DNA of 64,000 nucleotides. It comes from Thaumasiovibrio occultus (lineage in GTDB: Bacteria; Pseudomonadota; Gammaproteobacteria; Enterobacterales; Vibrionaceae). The position numbers and the translations under genes are program-made. Shown piece after piece: positions 7,968 through 17,714 of the stretch (positions are counted from its first letter, which is position 1; each line of letters opens with the position of its first letter). The notes beneath the pieces were generated by a model, which was not told where the DNA came from, searched no databases, and saw nothing but the letters and a program-made list of their open reading frames with translations. The stretch spans positions 2,542,001-2,606,000 of the forward strand of contig AP023052.1 of the NCBI GenBank assembly GCA_019703815.1, read 5' to 3'.

Positions 7968-9041
7968 TCATCCTTTCAGTCGTTGCTCCAAGAACGGCAC
8001 TAGCTCGCTATGCGCACGACGCAGCAAGTTTTCCGTCTCCTGCCAATTGATACAGGCATCAGTGATTGATACACCATATTGCATAGCATCGCGAGACAAA
8101 TCTGCCGACTGATTCCCTTCATTTAGGTGACTTTCAATCATCACACCGATGATTGAGCGGTTACCTTCACGGATTTGGTGCATCACATCTTCCGCCACCA
8201 GCGGTTGACGACGGTAATCTTTGCGTGAGTTAGCATGGCTACAATCAATCATCAACGCTGCATCCAAACCAGAAGCCGCCATTTCTTGCTCACACTCCGC
8301 CACAGAGACGGAATCGTAGTTGGTTTGCTTGCCACCACGTAAAATCACATGACCATCGGGGTTACCTTGGGTATTGAGCAAGGCAACTTGGCCTTGGCGG
8401 TTGATCCCCATAAAGCGATGGCCGCTCGCCGCCGCTTGCATCGCATTAATAGCCGTACCTAAACTGCCATCAGTGCCGTTTTTAAAACCCACTGGCATTG
8501 ATAGGCCGCTCGCCATTTCACGGTGGGTTTGCGACTCAGTCGTACGCGCACCAATTGCCGCCCAGCTAAACAGATCGCCGATGTATTGCGGGCTGATCGG
8601 ATCCAATGCTTCAGTCGCCAACGGAATCTCCATTTCCGTCAAATCAATCAAAAGCTGACGCCCAAGGTGCAGACCTTCTTCTATCTCAAAGCTGCCATCA
8701 ATGTGCGGATCGTTAATCAACCCTTTCCAACCCACCGTGGTACGTGGCTTTTCAAAGTACACTCGCATAACGATATACAGTTGATCGCTCAACTCTTCCG
8801 ATAGCGCTTTTAACTTACGCGCATACTCTTTCGCCGCTTCTACATCGTGAATAGAGCAAGGGCCACACACGATCAATAAGCGGTGATCGCGCTTATGGAT
8901 AATGTTGGCAATGGTTTCGCGAGCTTGGCAGATAAACTCATCGCCTTTCTCGCTCAAAGGTAACTTGTCGCGCAGCTGCTGCGGCGTCAGTAAAACGTGT
9001 TCATCACTGATATGGACGTTGTTTAATCGATCTTTATGCAT
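7968..9041 (-). CDS. aroF: AroF DAHP synthase (tyrosine-sensitive type)
   Basis: First step of the shikimate pathway: phosphoenolpyruvate plus erythrose 4-phosphate to DAHP. The 357-residue class I enzyme carries the family motifs [26 protein letters not shown] and VDCSHANS-type (here IDCSHANS). The N-terminus [14 protein letters not shown] is like E. coli AroF, including Asn8, a residue needed for tyrosine inhibition in that enzyme, so it is probably the tyrosine-sensitive isozyme; this is inference. It is the first gene of aroF-tyrA and has two TyrR-type boxes upstream. Confidence 0.95.
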   Translation of the reverse strand: MHKDRLNNVHISDEHVLLTPQQLRDKLPLSEKGDEFICQARETIANIIHKRDHRLLIVCGPCSIHDVEAAKEYARKLKALSEELSDQLYIVMRVYFEKPRTTVGWKGLINDPHIDGSFEIEEGLHLGRQLLIDLTEMEIPLATEALDPISPQYIGDLFSWAAIGARTTESQTHREMASGLSMPVGFKNGTDGSLGTAINAMQAAASGHRFMGINRQGQVALLNTQGNPDGHVILRGGKQTNYDSVSVAECEQEMAASGLDAALMIDCSHANSRKDYRRQPLVAEDVMHQIREGNRSIIGVMIESHLNEGNQSADLSRDAMQYGVSITDACINWQETENLLRRAHSELVPFLEQRLKG

Positions 9042-9087
9042 CTTGTATCCCTACTGCGTTTGATCTGAGTGACGTGATAATGAGCAC

Positions 9088-9117
9088 ACCTTAGCAAGAG
9101 ATCACCGCAAAGATCAA
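9088..9117 (-). promoter_or_regulatory. Possible promoter of aroF-tyrA
   Basis: On the minus strand TTGATC (9117-9112), an 18-base spacer and TAAGGT (9093-9088), just downstream of the TyrR boxes. Moderate match only. Confidence 0.4.
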
Positions 9118-9122
9118 GGGAG

Positions 9123-9160
9123 TGTAAACAATAAAATCCATGCGTAAATTTTAGTTTACA
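9123..9160. promoter_or_regulatory. Two adjacent TyrR boxes upstream of aroF-tyrA
   Basis: The site 9143-9160 reads CGTAAA-N6-TTTACA, a near-perfect TyrR box (consensus TGTAAA-N6-TTTACA). Two bases away, 9123-9140 has a perfect left half TGTAAA and a poor right half, the strong-plus-weak pair typical of TyrR-repressed promoters. They lie 82-119 bases upstream of the aroF ATG, just behind the proposed -35. Confidence 0.8.
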
Positions 9161-9314
9161 ATACTTGTGAGTAAAGCGTGGAAAGCGCGTTTATCTAATA
9201 AATGCTGTGTTATCAATCAACAGGCTAAGATTAAACGCAATTTGACTCGACGGATTGATCCCGCCAACAGTTAATGGAAAGATATCCTCACATCCACTTT
9301 CTAGGCTGCTCGCT

Positions 9315-10997
9315 ATGGATCTCATCTTCTCGCTATTACAACAACTCAGTGTCTATTTGGTGATCGCGTATCTCCTGAGTAAAACGCCACTCTTTATGCC
9401 ACTGACTACCGTTTCGGGCAGTATTTCTCAACGCTTTACCTGTTATGTGCTGTTCTCGCTGTTCTGTATTTTAGGCACCTATTTCGGCTTACAGATCCAA
9501 GACGCGATTGCCAATACCCGCGCTATCGGCGCTGTCATGGGCGGTTTACTGGGCGGCCCAGTAGTAGGGTTTGCAGTGGGATTAACGGGTGGGCTGCACC
9601 GCTACAGCATGGGTGGCTTTACTGATGTCGCCTGCGCGATTTCGACCACAGTAGAAGGCGTGATGGGCGGCTTATTGCACCTGTGGTTAGTCCGCCGAGG
9701 GCAAGTCGAAAAGATCTTTAACCCTATCGTAGTATTGCTGATCACGTTAGCCGCAGAGATCTGCCAAATGCTGATCATTCTAGCCGTTGCCCGCCCCTTC
9801 GAAGAGGCCTACACGCTGGTCGCCGCTATTGCGCTGCCGATGATCATTGCCAACGCCATCGGTGCTGCAATGTTCATGAGCATTATTCAAGACAAGAAAA
9901 CCATCTACGAGAAGTTCTCTACCACATTCACCGGCCAAGCACTGAAAATTGCTCAGCGCAGCGTTGGCGTATTCCGCGATGGGTTTAACACTGACAGCGC
10001 TAATCAAGTGGCCCAAATTATCTACGAAGAAACCGGTGTCGGCGCCGTATCGATTACCGATCATGAGAAAATCCTCGCCTTTACTGGCATTGGTGACGAT
10101 CACCATCTGCCTGGCACGCCGATCTCCTCACAATGCACACTCCAAGCGATCCAGCAAAAAGAAGTCTACTACGCCGACGGCTACGAAGTGCCGTACCAAT
10201 GCTCGCTCGATGCCAAGTGCAAGCTCGGCTCTACCTTAGTGATCCCACTGAAAACCACCAATGATGAAGTGCTTGGCACCATCAAACTCTACGAGCCCAA
10301 GCGCAAGCTATTCTCCACCATCAACCTGACCTTGGGTGAAGGGATCGCCAAGTTGCTGTCGAACCAAATATTAATGGGCCGTTATCTTGAGCAGCGCAAT
10401 TTACTCACCAAAGCCGAGCTCAAACTGCTGCAAGCCCAAGTGAATCCACACTTTCTGTTTAACGCCTTGAACACGGTTAGCGCCGTGGTGCGTCGCGATC
10501 CAGATCAAGCGCGTGCGCTAATCCAACATCTATCACAGTTTCTACGTCGCAATCTCAAGCAAAATAGCGATACGGTTACCCTTAAAGAAGAGCTCGAGCA
10601 TGTTCACTCGTATATGACGATCGAGCTCGCTCGCTTTGACGATAGACTCAGCTTAACCGTTGATATCGATCCGAGCCTTGAGCATATGACTGTACCCACG
10701 TTCACATTGCAACCATTGGTAGAGAACGCGATTAAACATGGTATATCTCAGTTACTTAGCGATGGGAAAATTACCATCTCAGCCTCGAGTACTCCCGAAG
10801 GTCTTCAACTGGTAGTGGAAGACAACGCCGGCAGCTATCAACCGCAGCAATGGAGCACAGAGGGCTTGGGCACACGGATAGTCGATGAACGCATTAAGAA
10901 CTTGTTTGGTGAGCAGTATGGCCTGACATTGAGCAGCCAAGAGGGCGCATGGACCAAAGCGACCGTCTTGTTGCCGCACACAGTGAGAGAAGCATAA
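9315..10997 (+). CDS. btsS: BtsS (YehU) LytS-type sensor histidine kinase
   Basis: Inner-membrane sensor of a LytS/LytTR two-component system; E. coli BtsS binds extracellular pyruvate. Visible parts are the 5TM-5TMR_LYT membrane domain (about 1-200, with AIGAVMGGLLGGPVVG and GGLHRYSMGG), a GAF domain (about 225-345, with IGDDHHLPG), the HisKA_7TM-like phosphoacceptor motif VNPHFLFNALN with His379, and an ATPase domain. The frame opens at a TTG at 9255, but the ATG at 9315 gives MDLIFSLLQQ and 560 residues, matching E. coli (561). The stop overlaps the btsR start by one base. Confidence 0.92.
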   Translation: MDLIFSLLQQLSVYLVIAYLLSKTPLFMPLTTVSGSISQRFTCYVLFSLFCILGTYFGLQIQDAIANTRAIGAVMGGLLGGPVVGFAVGLTGGLHRYSMGGFTDVACAISTTVEGVMGGLLHLWLVRRGQVEKIFNPIVVLLITLAAEICQMLIILAVARPFEEAYTLVAAIALPMIIANAIGAAMFMSIIQDKKTIYEKFSTTFTGQALKIAQRSVGVFRDGFNTDSANQVAQIIYEETGVGAVSITDHEKILAFTGIGDDHHLPGTPISSQCTLQAIQQKEVYYADGYEVPYQCSLDAKCKLGSTLVIPLKTTNDEVLGTIKLYEPKRKLFSTINLTLGEGIAKLLSNQILMGRYLEQRNLLTKAELKLLQAQVNPHFLFNALNTVSAVVRRDPDQARALIQHLSQFLRRNLKQNSDTVTLKEELEHVHSYMTIELARFDDRLSLTVDIDPSLEHMTVPTFTLQPLVENAIKHGISQLLSDGKITISASSTPEGLQLVVEDNAGSYQPQQWSTEGLGTRIVDERIKNLFGEQYGLTLSSQEGAWTKATVLLPHTVREA

Positions 10998-11710
10998 TGA
11001 TAACCTCCATTGTCGTCGACGATGAACGCCTCGCGCGTGAAGCGTTGATTGAACAACTGCAATACACAGGCGACGTCACAATTCTGGCCCAATGCAGCAA
11101 TGCGATTGAAGCGTTAAAGAGCATCCACCAACTCAAACCTGATGTGGTGTTTTTAGATATTGAAATGCCGCAAGTCACTGGAATTGAGTTGCTGAGCATG
11201 ATGGATCCCGACACCATGCCCAAGGTGATTTTTGTCACCGCCTACGATGACTATGCCATTCAAGCGTTTGAAGAAAATGCCTTTGATTATCTGCTTAAAC
11301 CGTTAGAAGAGAAGCGGCTGCGAAAAACCTTAGAAAAACTCAAGCGCGTCAAAACACAAGATATGTCGGTGCTGATGCAGCCAAGCCTTGAGCAGATCCC
11401 GTGCGCCGGCCATAACCGCATACTGATTGTCCCTACCAATGAGATTGAGTTCGCCTGCAGCAAAGTCAGTGGCGTGGCAGTGTGTACTGCATCGCAAGAA
11501 AGCACCACCCAACTCACGCTCAAAACCTTAGAAGACAAAACCTGTTTGATCCGCTGCCATCGCCAGTATTTGATCAACCCGCAATTTATCCGTGAGATCC
11601 GTTTGCTCGATAATGGACTCGCCGAAGCCATCACTCGTGGCGGTCATCAAATTCCGATCAGCCGCCGTTACCTCAAGCCAATCAAAGATCTGCTAGGGTT
11701 GCACGGCTAG
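10997..11710 (+). CDS. btsR: BtsR (YehT) LytTR-type response regulator
   Basis: Response regulator partner of BtsS. The 237-residue protein has an N-terminal receiver domain with Asp54 (VVFLDIEMP) and a C-terminal LytTR DNA-binding domain (about 135-235, with CHRQYLINPQFI and ISRRYLKPIKDLL). The ATG at 10997 shares one base with the btsS stop (TAATG), so an in-frame upstream start at 10949 inside btsS is less likely. Three ACCACTC repeats in the cstA promoter just downstream look like its binding sites. Confidence 0.93.
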   Translation: MITSIVVDDERLAREALIEQLQYTGDVTILAQCSNAIEALKSIHQLKPDVVFLDIEMPQVTGIELLSMMDPDTMPKVIFVTAYDDYAIQAFEENAFDYLLKPLEEKRLRKTLEKLKRVKTQDMSVLMQPSLEQIPCAGHNRILIVPTNEIEFACSKVSGVAVCTASQESTTQLTLKTLEDKTCLIRCHRQYLINPQFIREIRLLDNGLAEAITRGGHQIPISRRYLKPIKDLLGLHG

Positions 11711-11736
11711 CCAGTAACTAACTGATTTATAACCAC

Positions 11737-11765
11737 AATAAAGCCAACGCCATGTTGGCTTTATT
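11737..11765 (+). terminator. Terminator of btsSR
   Basis: Stem AATAAAGCCAAC / GTTGGCTTTATT around the loop GCCAT; the U-rich end is part of the stem. Lies 26 bases after the btsR stop. Confidence 0.7.
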
Positions 11766-11803
11766 AGCTTTCGATGGCGGCAAATTAGCTGAATAGACGC
11801 TGA

Positions 11804-11851
11804 ACCACTCAGCCGCTATATCGACCACTCACCTCGCTATACGACCACTCG
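11804..11851 (+). promoter_or_regulatory. Three BtsR-like direct repeats upstream of cstA
   Basis: ACCACTCA (11804-11811), ACCACTCA (11824-11831) and ACCACTCG (11844-11851) repeat with a strict 20-base period, i.e. on the same face of the helix two turns apart. The octamer fits the E. coli BtsR/YehT motif as I remember it, ACC(G/A)CT(C/T)A in direct repeat about 13 bases apart. They end 85 bases before the cstA ATG. Confidence 0.75.
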
Positions 11852-11936
11852 GCTATTCCGAAACGGCATCTCGGAAAATACGACATATCATGGAAAGGAA
11901 CTCTTACTTCAATAACAGTGAATAAGGATAAAAACA

Positions 11937-13430
11937 ATGACCTGGTTCCTACTGTGTGTCGCTGCCTTAATAGGTGGTTACTTCATTTATGGCAGTTTTG
12001 TTGAGCGTGTCTTTGGCATCAACGAAAAACGCCAAACCCCTGCCTATACCAAAAATGACGGCGTTGACTATGTACCAATGTCGAACAAAAAAGTGTACCT
12101 CGTTCAACTCCTGAACATCGCCGGTGTTGGCCCCATCTTCGGCCCGATCCTCGGTGCGCTGTACGGTCCTTCTGCCCTACTGTGGATTGTATTTGGTTGT
12201 ATCTTCGCCGGTGCAACGCACGATTACTTCTCTGGCATGCTTTCTGTGAGAAATGGCGGCGCCTCTGTCCCTTCCATTACCGGTCGTTACCTCGGCAACG
12301 GTGCAAAACATTTTATGAATATCTTTGCTCTCGTACTGTTGCTGCTGGTCGGCGTGGTATTCGTCTCTGCACCAGCCGGAATGCTAACCAACTTGATCAA
12401 CGATCAATTGGCAACGGAAGGTGAAACTCTGGTTTCGCTCGGTGTAATGGTCGCTATCATTTTTGCCTACTACATCCTTGCGACTATCGTGCCCGTAGAT
12501 AAGATCATTGGTCGTTTCTACCCGCTGTTTGGCGGTCTGCTGATCTTTATGTCGGTCGGCCTTTTAGCAGCGATTTTCTGGTCTGATCAACACACAGTAC
12601 TCAATGGTTTCACCGCAGGTGACTTCCTCACTAACCTTAATCCTAACGACATGCCGATTTGGCCAGCGCTATTTATCACCATCGCTTGTGGCGCAGTTTC
12701 CGGCTTCCATGCCACTCAGTCACCACTGATGGCACGTTGTATGGAAAACGAAAAGAACGGTCGTTTCGTCTTCTACGGCGCAATGATCGGTGAAGGGGTT
12801 ATCGCCTTGATCTGGTGTACCATCGCACTGACCTTCTTTGATGGTATCGAAGCGCTGCAAGCCGCCGTTGGCGTAGGTGGTCCGGGTAATGTCGTCTACA
12901 CTGCGTCATTTGGACTGCTCGGTGTGTTCGGCGGTGTGATTGCTTTCTTGGGTGTCGTTATTCTGCCGATTACCTCAGGCGATACCGCTTTCCGCTCTAG
13001 CCGCCTGATTTTGGCTGAATACTTCAATATGGAGCAAAAGCAGATCAAAAACCGCCTGCTTATCGCTGCGCCACTGTTCATCATGGGAGCCATTTTAACG
13101 CAGGTCGATTTCGCAATAATCTGGCGCTACTTCGGCTTTGCTAACCAACTCACAGCCGTAATGATGTTGTGGACCGCATCCGCTTACCTACTTCGCCACA
13201 ATAAGCTGCACTGGATCACGTCAGTCCCAGCCATGTTTATGACAGCGGTCGTCGCCACCTATATTCTGCAAGACAGCACCCTTGGCTTTGGCCTGCCAAT
13301 GAATATCTCGACAGGGATTGGGGTTGCGGCCGCCGGTGGTGTGGTTATCCTACTCATCGCGAAGTTCAAAGGGATCGGTGAGCCCGACGATCAAGCAGAA
13401 GAAGAGCAACAAGCCGCTGAGACGGCATAA
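11937..13430 (+). CDS. cstA: CstA-family transporter (carbon starvation protein; BtsT-like)
   Basis: Polytopic inner-membrane transporter of the CstA/BtsT family; E. coli BtsT is a pyruvate/H+ symporter and CstA is linked to peptide and pyruvate uptake. The 497-residue protein has the conserved N-terminal core (NIAGVGPIFGPILGALYGP, FSGMLSVRNGG, HATQSPLMARC) and more than ten hydrophobic segments, and ends in an acidic Glu-rich tail. It is about 200 residues shorter than E. coli CstA and BtsT (about 700), the short form familiar from vibrios. It lies directly behind btsSR and has BtsR-like repeats in its promoter, so it is the likely target of that system. AAGGAT precedes the ATG. Confidence 0.88.
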   Translation: MTWFLLCVAALIGGYFIYGSFVERVFGINEKRQTPAYTKNDGVDYVPMSNKKVYLVQLLNIAGVGPIFGPILGALYGPSALLWIVFGCIFAGATHDYFSGMLSVRNGGASVPSITGRYLGNGAKHFMNIFALVLLLLVGVVFVSAPAGMLTNLINDQLATEGETLVSLGVMVAIIFAYYILATIVPVDKIIGRFYPLFGGLLIFMSVGLLAAIFWSDQHTVLNGFTAGDFLTNLNPNDMPIWPALFITIACGAVSGFHATQSPLMARCMENEKNGRFVFYGAMIGEGVIALIWCTIALTFFDGIEALQAAVGVGGPGNVVYTASFGLLGVFGGVIAFLGVVILPITSGDTAFRSSRLILAEYFNMEQKQIKNRLLIAAPLFIMGAILTQVDFAIIWRYFGFANQLTAVMMLWTASAYLLRHNKLHWITSVPAMFMTAVVATYILQDSTLGFGLPMNISTGIGVAAAGGVVILLIAKFKGIGEPDDQAEEEQQAAETA

Positions 13431-13459
13431 TCTCAGTCAGTTCCTCCTGACTCGCTTTT

Positions 13460-13485
13460 AACCAGCCTTCGGGCTGGTTTTTTTA
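13460..13485 (+). terminator. Terminator of cstA
   Basis: Stem AACCAGCC / GGCTGGTT with a TTCG tetraloop, followed by a run of T. Confidence 0.95.
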
Positions 13486-13856
13486 TTCGTCAGTTTCAGC
13501 ACCGCCCTACCAAGCGTACAGCTTTATGCCACAAGCAACCCAATTCGCCGCACAAACAGCAGCGCCATTAACACCGCCCTATTCAAGCCCTAAACCAACA
13601 CAGCTAAGATATTGATTTAAAAATAACAAACACTCACTGTACAGCTCCCTGAGCTTTTAGAACATAGCAACCCAATAACTTGTAGAGCTGTACGTCATGA
13701 GGGTCTTTATGCCGACAATACCCTATTAAAGGCCATTTACCCTTAGCTCAATGAGAGAAGCGGGAAGAAAGGAAGAACCGAGTGCAGAAAGAGAACCAAC
13801 GCCGATAGATGCTCAGTAAGATGAATGAAAGATGGATAGTGACAAACATCAGGCAT
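13486..13856. other. Gene-free stretch between cstA and rplS
   Basis: About 370 bases between two convergent terminators. I see no ORF with a ribosome site, no tRNA and no clear repeat. Confidence 0.6.
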
Positions 13857-13885
13857 AAAAAAACCCGCCTCAAATGAGGCGGGTT
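13857..13885 (-). terminator. Terminator of the rpsP-rimM-trmD-rplS operon
   Basis: Ten-base stem AACCCGCCTC / GAGGCGGGTT with an AAAT loop; on the minus strand it is followed by seven T. Confidence 0.95.
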
Positions 13886-13913
13886 CTTTTCAAGCTTTAA
13901 GAATCGAGAACGA

Positions 13914-14267
13914 TTACTTAGTAGACAGCTTCTCACGGATACGCGCTGATTTACCAGAACGCTCACGTAGGTAGTACAGTTTGGCACGACGTACTGCACC
14001 ACGGCGCTTAACAGTAATGCTATCAACAACTGGAGAGTGAGTTTGGAACGCACGCTCAACACCTTCACCGTTAGAGATCTTACGAACGGTAAATGCAGAG
14101 TGCAGACCACGGTTACGCTTAGCGATAACTACACCTTCATATGCCTGAAGACGCTCACGCTCACCTTCCTTAACTTTAACCTGAACAACTACAGTGTCAC
14201 CAGGTGCAAAGGTAGGAATGTCTTTTTTCATTTGCTCTTGTTCGAGCTGCTTGATGATGTTACTCAT
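13914..14267 (-). CDS. rplS: 50S ribosomal protein L19
   Basis: L19 lies at the 30S-50S interface and contributes to intersubunit bridges. The 117-residue length and sequence are standard ([49 protein letters not shown]). Last gene of the conserved rpsP-rimM-trmD-rplS operon, 27 bases after trmD, ending at a strong terminator. Confidence 0.98.
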   Translation of the reverse strand: MSNIIKQLEQEQMKKDIPTFAPGDTVVVQVKVKEGERERLQAYEGVVIAKRNRGLHSAFTVRKISNGEGVERAFQTHSPVVDSITVKRRGAVRRAKLYYLRERSGKSARIREKLSTK

Positions 14268-14294
14268 AGTTCTATACCCTAGAATAAACTGATA

Positions 14295-15050
14295 CTAGTT
14301 AAATTGATTATCTGCTTTGTGTTCACGAATAAATTCGCGAAGCAGTAATTCCTGATCGTCAGTCAGAGCTAGGTTTTCCAGGAGCTCTGGTCTACGAAGC
14401 CAGGTACGTCCCAGCGACTGCTTAAGTCGCCAGCGGCTAATGTCCTTATGGTTACCTGATAGCAATACCGCAGGAACAGTATCACCATCTAAGGTTTCCG
14501 GACGCGTATAGTGCGGACAATCGAGTAACCCATTCGCAAAAGAATCTTCTTCTGCTGATGCCATGTCACCTAACACGCCAGGTACGAAACGTACCACAGC
14601 ATCAATCAGTGTCATCGCAGGTAGCTCGCCACCCGTTAGCACAAAATCACCAATCGACCACTCTTCGTCAATCTCTTGCTGAATAATGCGCTCATCTATT
14701 CCTTCGTATCGGCCACACACCAGAATTAACTTCTCGTTAGTTGCCAACTCCTCAACGCCCGCTTGATCAAGCTTTCTGCCTTGAGGTGAAAGGTAGATCA
14801 CCTTAGCCGAATCGCCTACTGTCTGTTTTGCTGTATGAATGGCATCGCGCAGAGGCTGCACCATCATCAACATCCCAGGACCGCCGCCATAAGGTTTATC
14901 ATCAACCGTACGGTGTTTATCGTGGGTGAAATCACGAGGATTCCATGTCTCCAACGATAAAAGGCCTTTTTTAACCGCCTGACCTGTTACCCCAAAATTG
15001 GTAATCGCATCGAACATCTCAGGGAAAAGGCTAATTACGCCAACCTTCAT
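14295..15050 (-). CDS. trmD: TrmD tRNA (guanine-N1)-methyltransferase
   Basis: Methylates G37 next to the anticodon of tRNAs reading CNN codons, preventing +1 frameshifting; an essential SPOUT-fold (trefoil knot) dimer using SAM. The 251-residue protein has the SAM-knot motifs [24 protein letters not shown] and the [12 protein letters not shown] loop. Third gene of the operon, 21 bases after rimM. Confidence 0.97.
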   Translation of the reverse strand: MKVGVISLFPEMFDAITNFGVTGQAVKKGLLSLETWNPRDFTHDKHRTVDDKPYGGGPGMLMMVQPLRDAIHTAKQTVGDSAKVIYLSPQGRKLDQAGVEELATNEKLILVCGRYEGIDERIIQQEIDEEWSIGDFVLTGGELPAMTLIDAVVRFVPGVLGDMASAEEDSFANGLLDCPHYTRPETLDGDTVPAVLLSGNHKDISRWRLKQSLGRTWLRRPELLENLALTDDQELLLREFIREHKADNQFN

Positions 15051-15071
15051 TTGTTCGTCCTATTACCAGGG

Positions 15072-15599
15072 TTAAAACCCAGGATCCCAGTCAACTTTGA
15101 TCTGTTGAGCAGTGCGATCAACTGATTTGATAACCTGCTCATCGAGGAACGGGATTAAGCGTTCCTTCTGGCCAAAAGCGTCTTTCAGGTTAGCTTTCAC
15201 TACCAACACATCATTAGAGCCTGTTTCGAGAATGTCAGTGACAGTTCCCATTTCGTAACCGTCAACGGTTACAACCGACATACCAATGAGTTCACGATGA
15301 TAAAATTCATCGTCCGACAGTGCAGGTAAAGCGTCAGCCGCTACGGCAATTTCAGCGTTAGTGAATTGTTGGGCTTCCTCACGGATGTCCATGCCTTCTA
15401 GCTTCACTACCCAAGCCTGATTGTGACGTTTCCAGCTTTCTACAGAAAACGTTTTCCACTCGCCTTGATGCTTAAGCATCCATGGTTTGTAAGAAAAAAT
15501 GTTTTCGGCTTCTTCTGTGTAGGAAAAAACCTTGAGCCAACCGCGGATACCATAGGTGGCACCTAGCTTGCCGACTACAACAAGTTCTTGCTTGCTCAT
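15072..15599 (-). CDS. rimM: RimM 16S rRNA processing / 30S assembly factor
   Basis: Binds ribosomal protein S19 and helps mature the 30S head. The 175-residue protein has the N-terminal RimM domain ([17 protein letters not shown]) and a C-terminal PRC-barrel (about 95-170, with [21 protein letters not shown] and [10 protein letters not shown]). AAGGAAA precedes the ATG. Second gene of the operon. Confidence 0.96.
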   Translation of the reverse strand: MSKQELVVVGKLGATYGIRGWLKVFSYTEEAENIFSYKPWMLKHQGEWKTFSVESWKRHNQAWVVKLEGMDIREEAQQFTNAEIAVAADALPALSDDEFYHRELIGMSVVTVDGYEMGTVTDILETGSNDVLVVKANLKDAFGQKERLIPFLDEQVIKSVDRTAQQIKVDWDPGF

Positions 15600-15620
15600 A
15601 TTTTTCCTTTAACCAATCAA

Positions 15621-15866
15621 TTAAGCTTTAGCAGCGTCTTTGATTAGTTTTGCAGCGCGGTCAGAAACCTCTGCACCTTCGTTAATCCAGTGATTAACGC
15701 GGTCTAGGTCTAGACGTAGACGCTCTTCTTGGCCTTGAGCCAATGGGTTGAAGAAACCTACGTTCTCGATGAAGCGACCGTCACGCTTAGCGCGTGAGTC
15801 AGCTACAACGACTTGATAAAATGGGCGTTTTTTCGCACCGTGACGTGCCAAACGAATGGTTACCAT
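15621..15866 (-). CDS. rpsP: 30S ribosomal protein S16
   Basis: Small-subunit protein needed for 30S assembly. The 81-residue sequence is canonical ([39 protein letters not shown]). First gene of the operon; GAGGA lies just before the ATG and a promoter and leader hairpin are visible upstream. Confidence 0.98.
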   Translation of the reverse strand: MVTIRLARHGAKKRPFYQVVVADSRAKRDGRFIENVGFFNPLAQGQEERLRLDLDRVNHWINEGAEVSDRAAKLIKDAAKA

Positions 15867-15899
15867 ATCGTCCTCTTTGCATTACTTATAAATAAAATC

Positions 15900-15916
15900 G
15901 GCCCCGAAATGGGGCC
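15900..15916 (-). promoter_or_regulatory. Hairpin in the rpsP leader
   Basis: GGCCCC / GGGGCC with a 5-base loop, between the rpsP promoter and its ribosome site. No T-run follows at once, so it looks like a leader structure rather than a terminator; a role in operon control is possible but unproven. Confidence 0.45.
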
Positions 15917-15937
15917 CGTGCCAAATTAAGCCTCGGA

Positions 15938-15965
15938 ATTTTACTCTTTCTTCGGCTTATTGCAA
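15938..15965 (-). promoter_or_regulatory. Promoter of the rpsP operon
   Basis: Minus-strand TTGCAA, 16-base spacer, TAAAAT, about 70 bases before the rpsP ATG. Downstream of the ffh stop, so it can drive rpsP independently. Confidence 0.6.
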
Positions 15966-16002
15966 CTGCTTTAGCTATTTTTTCACCACTGCTTATAAGG
16001 AC

Positions 16003-16030
16003 AAATCGCGCCAGTAAACAAGCGCGATTT
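16003..16030 (-). terminator. Possible terminator of ffh
   Basis: Nine-base stem AAATCGCGC / GCGCGATTT with a 10-base loop, 48 bases after the ffh stop; the downstream minus-strand sequence is only weakly T-rich (GTCCTTAT). Confidence 0.45.
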
Positions 16031-16077
16031 AGATTAAACCGTGGCGATGGTTCACCATTCGCAATTGCAACAATCAG

Positions 16078-17442
16078 TTAGCGACGGAACATCCCGCCAC
16101 CTGGCATCATGCCTTGCATGTTGCGCATCATATTCCGCATGCCACCCTTCTGCATTTTCTTCATCATTTTCTGCATCTGGGTAAACTGTTTGAGCAGCTT
16201 ATTCACGTCTTGCACTTGGGTACCTGAACCCATTGCAATACGCTTCTTACGCGAGCCTTTGATCAAGTCTGGACGTTCGCGCTCTTTTGGCGTCATCGAG
16301 TTAATGATGGCTTCCATCTGTACGAAGATTTTGTCATCCACTTGATCTTTCATGTTCGCTGGCAGGTTCGACATGCCTGGTAGCTTGTCGAGCATGCCCA
16401 TCATGCCGCCCATGTTCTTCATCTGCTGAAGCTGATCACGGAAGTCGGCCAAATCGAAGCCTTTCTTCTCTTTGAACTTCTTCGCCAGTTGCTCAGCTTT
16501 TTCTTTATCAACGTTGCGTTCAAGATCTTCGATCAGTGACAGTACGTCACCCATACCCAAGATTCGTGACGCGACGCGATCAGGGTGGAACGGCTCTAGT
16601 GCGTCAGTTTTCTCACCCACACCCAAGAACTTGATTGGCTTACCGGTAATATGACGTACCGACAGCGCCGCACCACCACGGGCATCACCATCGACTTTGG
16701 TCAGGATCACACCGGTTAACGGCAGGGCATCACCGAACGCTTTCGCGGTGTTTGCCGCATCTTGACCTGTCATGGCATCAACCACGAACAGAGTTTCAAC
16801 TGGGTTGATGGCAGCGTGAACAAGTTTGATCTCGTCCATCATCTCTTCATCAACCGCCAAGCGACCTGCGGTATCGACAATCACCACGTCGTAGAATTTG
16901 AGCTTGCCGTGAGCAATCGCTGCGGTAGCAATATCAACCGGCTTTTGATCCGCAGTCGATGGGAAGAAATCCACGCCGACATCCGACGCTAAGGTTTCCA
17001 ACTGTTTGATCGCCGCAGGGCGGTATACGTCAGCTGAAACCACCAGCACTTTCTTCTTGTGCTTTTCGCTCAGCAATTTACCCAATTTACCGACGCTGGT
17101 CGTTTTACCCGCACCTTGCAAACCAGCCATCAAGATCACCGCTGGCGGTTGGGCGGCTAAATCTAACGCTTCGTTAGACTCACCCATCACCGCTTCAAGT
17201 TCAGCGCGAACAATCTTGATAAACTCCTGACCCGGTGTCAGGCTTTTAGAAACTTCAACCCCGACCGCACGCTCTTTCACGCGGCCAACGAAATCACGTA
17301 CCACTGGCAGCGCGACATCGGCTTCCAATAGTGCCATACGCACTTCACGCAGGGTCTCTTTAATATTGTCGTCCGTCAGACGACCACGACCGCTGATATT
17401 TTTCAGGGTCTGGGATAGACGATCCGTTAAATTGTCAAACAT
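16078..17442 (-). CDS. ffh: Ffh, signal recognition particle protein
   Basis: GTPase that with 4.5S RNA delivers nascent membrane proteins to FtsY. The 454-residue protein has the N domain (1-85), the G domain with GLQGAGKTT, DTAGR and TKVDGDARGG, and a methionine-rich M domain from about 330 (GGMMGMLDKLPGM, MQKMMKKMQKGGMRNMM) that binds signal peptides and RNA. Length equals E. coli Ffh (453). Divergent from ypjD, upstream of rpsP as in E. coli. Confidence 0.98.
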   Translation of the reverse strand: MFDNLTDRLSQTLKNISGRGRLTDDNIKETLREVRMALLEADVALPVVRDFVGRVKERAVGVEVSKSLTPGQEFIKIVRAELEAVMGESNEALDLAAQPPAVILMAGLQGAGKTTSVGKLGKLLSEKHKKKVLVVSADVYRPAAIKQLETLASDVGVDFFPSTADQKPVDIATAAIAHGKLKFYDVVIVDTAGRLAVDEEMMDEIKLVHAAINPVETLFVVDAMTGQDAANTAKAFGDALPLTGVILTKVDGDARGGAALSVRHITGKPIKFLGVGEKTDALEPFHPDRVASRILGMGDVLSLIEDLERNVDKEKAEQLAKKFKEKKGFDLADFRDQLQQMKNMGGMMGMLDKLPGMSNLPANMKDQVDDKIFVQMEAIINSMTPKERERPDLIKGSRKKRIAMGSGTQVQDVNKLLKQFTQMQKMMKKMQKGGMRNMMRNMQGMMPGGGMFRR

Positions 17443-17714
17443 AGAAAAACTCGCTCACATCGCGACCTAAAGCAAATTACCGCACAGTATATACTCAAAC
17501 GATTTCAAGATACACGCCAGTCCTTCGAGGTCGGCTTTCCCGTCCTACTGTTTTTGCGCTCTTTGGCAATCTGCGCCATTTTACCGTGCAACTCGACATT
17601 AGAATGTGATGCTGCCTCGGTCAATCATGCGACTTTGCGCTGATCCATAGCCTAGTTAAGCAGACCACGGTATACTTTCTAGTCTATTAATTTCCCGCTG
17701 TAGCAACGATTGAT

